Part shown: piece by piece, positions 34,540 through 38,287 of the stretch | Position numbering within the stretch: position 1 is the first letter of the stretch | Layout of the letters: the number at the start of each line of letters is the position of its first letter | Assembly: GCF_946885955.1 (NCBI RefSeq) | Contig: NZ_CAMPHI010000045.1 | Location: 1-38,287 of the forward strand | Reading direction: 5' to 3' | Source: an uncultured Pseudomonas sp. | Lineage (GTDB): Bacteria; Pseudomonadota; Gammaproteobacteria; Pseudomonadales; Pseudomonadaceae | Length of the DNA stretch: 38,287 nt | The notes under the pieces: generated by a model | The model's database searches: none | What the model saw: only the letters and a program-made list of their open reading frames with translations | What the model was told of the DNA's origin: nothing | Made by a program: the position numbers and the translations under genes

Positions 34540-35514
34540 TCAACCCGCGTCGCGCTGCTCCGGCGTCGGGATTTCGATGCCGAGCAAGGCATCGATTCGC
34601 AGGCAATCGTTCTCCCTGCGCAGCAGATTGAACAGCTCCATGGCCTCGGGATAGCTGCGAGTGAGCATCGCCAGCCACTGTTTCAAGCGGCCAGGGGCAT
34701 AGCGTGGCGACATCTTGCGCCGCGCCTGCAGCCAGAAATCGGCGAGCAGCGGTTGCAGCGCCCGCCAGTCCATCGCCACCACCTCATCTCCGGCGCGTGC
34801 CGCGGCGATCTGCCGAGCCAGATCCGGGCGCGCGACCAGGCCACGGCCGAGCATGACATCGTCGACGCCGCTGACCTCACGGCAGCGCCGCCAGTCGTCC
34901 AGGCTCCACACCTCGCCATTGGCAAAGACCGGTATCTTTACCGCATCCTGCACCCGCGCCACCCACTCCCAATGGGCCGGCGGCTTGTAGCCCTCGACCT
35001 TGGTCCGCGCATGCACCACGAGCTGCGCGGCGCCGCCTTCGGCAAGCGCCCGGGCGCATTCGAGCGCTGCGTCCTTGTGCGCGAAACCCAGGCGCATCTT
35101 GGCGGTCACCGGGATCTGCGCCGGCACGGCGCGGCGCACTTCGCGCACGATGGCATGGAGCAGTTCCGGCTCGTTGAGCAACACCGCTCCGCCCCGGGAT
35201 TTGTTCACGGTCTTGGCCGGGCAGCCGAAATTCAGGTCGATCACCGGCGCGCCCAGGGTGCAGGCGAAGGCCGCGTTATCGGCCAGGCAAGCCGGGTCGG
35301 AGCCGAGAAACTGCACCCGCAGCGGCGTGCCGGCTGCGGTCTGCGCACCACTGAAGAGTTCGGGGGCGAGTTTTTTGTAGGTGCTGGCTGGCAATACCCG
35401 TTCGGTCACGCGGATAAATTCGGTTACGCACCAGTCGATACCGCCCACACGGGTCAGCACATCACGGAGGATTTCGTCGACCAGGCCCTCCATGGGCGCC
35501 AGGGCGATTTGCAT
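34540..35514 (-). CDS. dusC: tRNA-dihydrouridine(16) synthase DusC
   Basis: DusC is a flavin-dependent enzyme that reduces uridine 16 in the tRNA D loop. The 324-residue protein starts [21 protein letters not shown] and has the DusC-type motif [19 protein letters not shown] with catalytic Cys98. The TIM barrel continues with VTAKMRLG, the VHARTK FMN-site segment and [11 protein letters not shown] and [11 protein letters not shown]. The C-terminal helical tRNA-binding domain is complete. Start 35514 matches the family N-terminus, though its ribosome site is poor; the open frame continues 25 codons upstream without similarity. Confidence 0.95.
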   Translation of the reverse strand: MQIALAPMEGLVDEILRDVLTRVGGIDWCVTEFIRVTERVLPASTYKKLAPELFSGAQTAAGTPLRVQFLGSDPACLADNAAFACTLGAPVIDLNFGCPAKTVNKSRGGAVLLNEPELLHAIVREVRRAVPAQIPVTAKMRLGFAHKDAALECARALAEGGAAQLVVHARTKVEGYKPPAHWEWVARVQDAVKIPVFANGEVWSLDDWRRCREVSGVDDVMLGRGLVARPDLARQIAAARAGDEVVAMDWRALQPLLADFWLQARRKMSPRYAPGRLKQWLAMLTRSYPEAMELFNLLRRENDCLRIDALLGIEIPTPEQRDAG

Positions 35515-35619
35515 AGGCAGAGTCTCGACAAACAGGGGCGCAATCAGCGGGTGCGAATTGGAACACCGCAGCCCCTCGATAGTCCACATCGTGGATCAGA
35601 GAATATTCCGGAGACGATC

Positions 35620-35991
35620 ATGCGCAGCCTGTTACTGCTCGGCTATCTGGGCCTGAGCCTCACCTGGAGCCATACGGCAGCCGCCAACCCACCGCCGGTG
35701 GACGGCATGGCCCAACTGGTGATCGACCGCGACGGCAAGCTGCCGAGCGGCTGCAAGGTCCAATTGCGGCTTGAGGAGAAGGCCGTTGGGCAACTCGCCG
35801 CAGGAGGTTCGCTGAGCCTCGACCTGCCCGCCGGCACCCACTATCTGCGCGCCCGGCTTTCGTCGGCGGGACAGTGCAATGCGGAGGGTCTGGCCAGCGG
35901 TCAGTCGGTCTTGCTCAACCCAGGAGAGACCCGCGAATACCGGGTCATGCTCGACAACGATGCCCTATTTCTCGCGCCCCAGCTGGAATGA
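35620..35991 (+). CDS. small secreted protein of unknown function
   Basis: The 123-residue product has a clear Sec signal peptide (MRSLLLLGYLGLSLTWSHTAAA, cut near residue 22). The mature domain of about 100 residues is predicted to be mostly beta strand, with two cysteines (Cys45 and Cys86) that could form a periplasmic disulfide. The segments LPSGCKVQLRLEEKAVGQL and LDLPAGTHYLRARLSSAGQC resemble short PEGA-like or carboxypeptidase-regulatory-like beta domains, but I cannot assign a family. GGAG lies six bases before the ATG. It is convergent with the thioesterase gene, with eight bases between stops, and divergent from dusC. Confidence 0.85.
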   Translation: MRSLLLLGYLGLSLTWSHTAAANPPPVDGMAQLVIDRDGKLPSGCKVQLRLEEKAVGQLAAGGSLSLDLPAGTHYLRARLSSAGQCNAEGLASGQSVLLNPGETREYRVMLDNDALFLAPQLE

Positions 35992-35999
35992 CACCCGCA

Positions 36000-36449
36000 T
36001 CAAAGTTCCATGGGAAATGCCGGACACAGCGCCCGCCCGTAACCTTCGACGAACTCTGCCGGCATGCGCTTGGGCTTGCCGCTGGACAGCTCGATGCAGA
36101 CAAAGGTGGTTTTCGCGCGGAGCAGCGTAAGGCCGTCTTGCGGACGAACGAGCTGAAAGCGCCGGTCCATTTTCAAGCGCTGATCCGATTCGACGATCCA
36201 GGTCGCCATTTGCAATTCCTGGTCTTCATAGGCACTGGCCAGGTAGTCGATTTCATGACGCAGCACCGCCATGGCGCGGTCGAGACGGCGGTATTCGCTC
36301 AAATCCAGGCCGAGGTATTGCGAATGCCGCCAGGCGCAGCGCTCCAGCCAACTGACATAGACCGCATTGTTGGCATGCCCCAGACCATCGATATCATCGG
36401 CACTGACTTGAAGATCGATAACGAATGGATTGGCGAGATCCCAGCTCAT
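36000..36449 (-). CDS. hotdog-fold acyl-CoA thioesterase (YbgC/FadM-like)
   Basis: The 149-residue product fits a single hotdog domain of the 4-hydroxybenzoyl-CoA thioesterase type. It has the signature DDIDGLGHANNAVYVSWLERCAW at about 18-40, which carries the catalytic acid and the helix that binds the CoA moiety. Central strands VLRHEIDYLASAYEDQEL and the MDRRFQLVRPQDG and LLRAKTTFVCIEL segments complete the fold. The substrate is not evident. Start ATG 36449 has GGAG nine bases upstream. No partner gene is coupled to it. Confidence 0.9.
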   Translation of the reverse strand: MSWDLANPFVIDLQVSADDIDGLGHANNAVYVSWLERCAWRHSQYLGLDLSEYRRLDRAMAVLRHEIDYLASAYEDQELQMATWIVESDQRLKMDRRFQLVRPQDGLTLLRAKTTFVCIELSSGKPKRMPAEFVEGYGRALCPAFPMEL

Positions 36450-36511
36450 AGGTGTGGCTCCAGGCGGCCGGCCAACGAGTGGCTACAGCGACCAGCAGGG
36501 GTGATTTGATC

Positions 36512-36527
36512 CTTGGCCGGCGCCAAG
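36512..36527. repeat. perfect hairpin upstream of the thioesterase gene
   Basis: CTTGGCCGGCGCCAAG is a six-base perfect stem with a CGGC loop, 63 bases before the thioesterase ATG, within the 215-base gap to the hydrolase gene. It could be an operator or leader hairpin. The rest of that gap shows no gene. Confidence 0.35.
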
Positions 36528-36618
36528 TTGCGTGCTGCAACCTTACCTTTGCCGCGCCGAGCTTGGAAGCCGAACCGCCCGGCCCAGCCAATACTTCCCG
36601 TACTCGCACCCTGCCGCA

Positions 36619-36647
36619 GGAGCCAAGGGCTTATGCCGCCTGGCTCC
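36619..36647 (-). terminator. possible terminator hairpin after the hydrolase gene
   Basis: GGAGCCA (36619-36625) pairs with TGGCTCC (36641-36647), with a nested GGC-TTAT-GCC. It lies 18 bases beyond the hydrolase stop in the minus direction. No U tract follows, so it may only protect the 3' end. Confidence 0.4.
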
Positions 36648-36664
36648 GCTACTGACGCCGCCGA

Positions 36665-37504
36665 CTACCAAGTCGCAGCGCTGGGCAGCGTTTGCCGAGC
36701 GCTCGCCAGCAACTGCAACACCGCCTCATGCAAACGAGGATCGGCTAACACACGCTGATGCCCGCCCGCTTCCAAACGCAGCAGGCGACTATCGAACCAG
36801 GCCTCGTGAATAATCTCAGCCTCGCTGACTGGCACCACGGGATCGTCCTCGGCGTGTACGATCAGCCCGGGGAAATCCAATTGATAGCGGGCCACATCAA
36901 GGCGATTGGCGGGCATACCGGCTTTTTCCTCGACCAGGCGGATAAAATGCGCCCGCGCCTGACTCGGCAACCCCATAAAGCGCGAAAAGCGCCGCAACAT
37001 GGTGAGAATCCGGCTCGGTGCGGAAATACTCACCAACGCCTCGGTACGCAGCCCCAACTGAGTCGCCAACAAAGCACTGGCGCCACCCATTGAATGGCCG
37101 ATGACCGCTTTCAGCGGCGGTAATTCGCCGGCCGCTTCGAGCAATGCACGGGCGAACAGCACCACATTGGCTTCATGGCCCGGCGAGCGCCCATGAGCCG
37201 GCGCATCCAGCGCCACGACACCATAGCCGGCATTGACCAAGGCCTTGATCAGGCCGGCGAACTGGGTCGGCCGCCCTTCCCAGCCATGCATCAACAACAC
37301 CGCGGGGCCGCTGCCCCAACGCAAGGCCGAAAGACCGAAGCGCAGGGTGATGCGCTCGGCCTGCGCCAGCAGCGGCAACTCCCAATCGCGCGGCGGCAGC
37401 TCACGCGGGGTCATAAACTCACGGCGCATCTTGCTCGCCACCGCATGAGGCGCCAGCAAACCGACCGACGCGTTGAAACCACGAATCCAGCTCAAGCTGC
37501 TCAT
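36665..37504 (-). CDS. alpha/beta hydrolase
   Basis: The 279-residue product is an alpha/beta hydrolase. It has the oxyanion-hole HGWEGRP (73-79) and the nucleophile elbow GHSMGG (Ser138). The acid is in VHAEDDPVVP (Asp220/221), and the catalytic His249 is in LEAGGHQRVL. The N-terminus MSSLSWIRGFNASVGLLAP is not a signal peptide. Substrate unknown. ATG 37504 has GAGGAG seven bases upstream, overlapping the tetR stop; an in-frame ATG at 37510 is too close to that site. It starts 11 bases after the tetR gene, so it is probably the regulator's target. Confidence 0.93.
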   Translation of the reverse strand: MSSLSWIRGFNASVGLLAPHAVASKMRREFMTPRELPPRDWELPLLAQAERITLRFGLSALRWGSGPAVLLMHGWEGRPTQFAGLIKALVNAGYGVVALDAPAHGRSPGHEANVVLFARALLEAAGELPPLKAVIGHSMGGASALLATQLGLRTEALVSISAPSRILTMLRRFSRFMGLPSQARAHFIRLVEEKAGMPANRLDVARYQLDFPGLIVHAEDDPVVPVSEAEIIHEAWFDSRLLRLEAGGHQRVLADPRLHEAVLQLLASARQTLPSAATW

Positions 37505-37515
37505 TGCCATTCTCC

Positions 37516-38055
37516 TCACAGGATCGCCGACTTGGCGGCACGCAAAACGCGGTCGGACAACTCACAGGGACCCAGCGCCCGCGCCAGCGCCAGCCCCCCG
37601 ACCATCAACGCCATATCGGCGAGTACTTTTTCCGACTCCTCCGGGCCCGCCGCCAACTGCGCCATCATCAGCTCCAGATGTTCCGCCAGCGCATCGCGAA
37701 AGCCGTCGGGCAGGCGTGTCAACTCGCCTATGGAGCTGGGCAGCGGACAACCTTGCTCGGTACTGTCGCGGTGCTTGCGCGACAGGTAGAAGGCCGCCAA
37801 CAAGGCTCGGCGCTCGTCGGCGGGCAGCTCGTGTTTAATTTCGGCGATCAACTCGCGGCGATGACCGAGCAACTGCTTGAAGGCCTCCAGCATCAAGGCG
37901 TCCTTGCTCTCGAAATGCGCATAGAAGCCACCGACCGTCAGCCCGGCGGCTGCCATGACCTCGCCGACACTCGGCTCGGCCGGGCCGCGCTTGATCAGCG
38001 CTACGCTGGCGGCGGAAAGAATGCGTTCTCGGGTTTGGGCCTTCTTGTCGTTCAT
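37516..38055 (-). CDS. TetR family transcriptional regulator
   Basis: The 179-residue product has a TetR N-terminal helix-turn-helix domain at about 8-54 (TRERILSAASVALIKRGPAEPSVGEVMAAAGLTVGGFYAHFESKDALML), the best-conserved part of the family. The C-terminal ligand-binding domain includes GCPLPSSIGEL, typical of AcrR/YjdC-like repressors. GAGG lies five bases before the ATG. It is followed by an alpha/beta hydrolase in the same operon and preceded by two overlapping palindromes that are likely its own operators, implying autorepression. Confidence 0.95.
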   Translation of the reverse strand: MNDKKAQTRERILSAASVALIKRGPAEPSVGEVMAAAGLTVGGFYAHFESKDALMLEAFKQLLGHRRELIAEIKHELPADERRALLAAFYLSRKHRDSTEQGCPLPSSIGELTRLPDGFRDALAEHLELMMAQLAAGPEESEKVLADMALMVGGLALARALGPCELSDRVLRAAKSAIL

Positions 38056-38070
38056 GGCGACCTCGCTAAA

Positions 38071-38100
38071 TATTACGCTTGTAATATTATGCTTGTAATA
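38071..38100. promoter_or_regulatory. two overlapping palindromic operators upstream of tetR
   Basis: TATTACGCTTGTAATA (38071-38086) is a perfect six-base inverted repeat around GCTT. The adjoining TATTATGCTTGTAATA (38085-38100) is the same with one arm mismatch, so the sites repeat at a 14-base interval. They start 16 bases upstream of the tetR ATG, and minus-strand -10-like boxes (CATAAT) fall inside them. Confidence 0.7.
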
Positions 38101-38175
38101 AATTCCCGCAAGCCTGAATCACGACCACTGGTCGGACTGTCGCGTAAAAGGAGGATGCGGAAGAAGCGGAAGCCG

Positions 38176-38212
38176 AAAAAACAAAAGGGCCATTCCGTTA
38201 AGAATGACCCTT
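38176..38212 (-). terminator. second terminator hairpin downstream of the tRNA-Glu operon
   Basis: AAGGG-C-CATTC (38185-38195) pairs with GAATG-A-CCCTT (38202-38212) around CGTTAA, with one mismatch. In the minus direction the stem is followed by TTTTGTTTTTT, a good U tract. It backs up the hairpin at 38211-38231. Confidence 0.75.
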
Positions 38213-38231
38213 AAAAATCCCGCAGAGCGGG
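38211..38231 (-). terminator. terminator just after tRNA-Glu
   Basis: CCCGC (38219-38223) and GCGGG (38227-38231) form a five-base stem. In the minus direction it is followed by ATTTTT. It lies six bases beyond the tRNA-Glu CCA end. Confidence 0.7.
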
Positions 38232-38237
38232 TAAAAA

Positions 38238-38287
38238 TGGCGTCCCCTAGGGGACTCGAACCCCTGTTACCGCCGTGAAAGGGCGGT
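38238..38287 (-). tRNA. tRNA-Glu(TTC), partial at window edge
   Basis: The reverse complement gives the 3' part of a tRNA-Glu: anticodon arm CCGCCCTTTCACGGCGG with anticodon TTC, T arm GGGTTCGAGTCCC, acceptor strand GGGGAC and CCA. The 5' part lies beyond the window. Confidence 0.95.

Noticed and set aside
1..38287. CRISPR arrays, insertion sequences, prophage, integrase/attachment sites and toxin-antitoxin or defence genes
   Set aside because: No regularly spaced direct repeats, transposase, integrase, phage or small two-gene toxin modules were seen. The partial tRNA genes at both edges show no adjacent integrase within the window.

Overview
This window is ordinary core chromosome of a gamma-proteobacterium, almost certainly a Pseudomonas outside P. 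aeruginosa (possibly the mendocina/oleovorans/alcaligenes side of the genus). The protein families, their order (type II secretion xcp cluster, metZ, purF, cvpA, SPOR protein, folC, accD, trpF, truA, fimV, usg/asd, leuBDC, LysR, ibpA-type Hsp20, SDR, thioesterase, hydrolase/TetR, tRNA-Glu) and the high-GC codon use match what I recall of the PAO1 PA3095-PA3133 region. No prophage, insertion sequence, CRISPR array, toxin-antitoxin or defence locus was seen. The strain assignment is inference.

Layout. Positions 1-359 hold tRNA genes on the minus strand (Asp partial, Asp, Val) behind a strong promoter. Positions 579-8058 (minus) carry the operon gspE-F-G-H-I-J-K-L-M (xcpR to xcpZ), with successive 4-base stop/start overlaps through most of the pseudopilin genes. 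Across a 618-base divergent promoter region, gspC and gspD (xcpP, xcpQ) run on the plus strand to a bidirectional terminator at 11318-11352. Together these encode a complete Xcp/Gsp type II machine apart from the prepilin peptidase, which must be elsewhere.

From 11393 to 28008 everything is on the minus strand. In transcription order this is leuC, leuD, leuB, asd, usg (an Asd-like paralogue), fimV, truA, trpF, accD, folC, a dedD-like SPOR gene, cvpA, purF and metZ. These are housekeeping genes: leucine, aspartate-family, tryptophan, folate, fatty-acid, purine and methionine synthesis, tRNA modification, and cell-pole or cell-envelope proteins. A divergent LysR regulator (28223-29128) faces leuC, and a candidate LysR-type operator sits about 65 bases upstream of the predicted leuC transcription start.

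From 29220 onward there is a very large soluble PAS(x6)-GGDEF-EAL protein. It is followed by an Hsp20 chaperone gene with a sigma-32-like promoter and a ROSE-type RNA thermometer leader. Then come an SDR oxidoreductase, dusC, a small secreted protein of unknown function, an acyl-CoA-thioesterase-like gene, and a tetR-alpha/beta hydrolase operon with two overlapping palindromic operators. The window ends in a partial tRNA-Glu with two downstream hairpins. Several REP-like palindromes lie between genes.

I do not see an undescribed multi-gene system. The points most worth checking are regulatory (the Hsp20 leader, the leuC/LysR operator and the TetR tandem operator) and protein-level oddities: the internally duplicated PAS array, a long GspG leader, the Cys-less Asd paralogue and a changed residue next to the TruA nucleophile.
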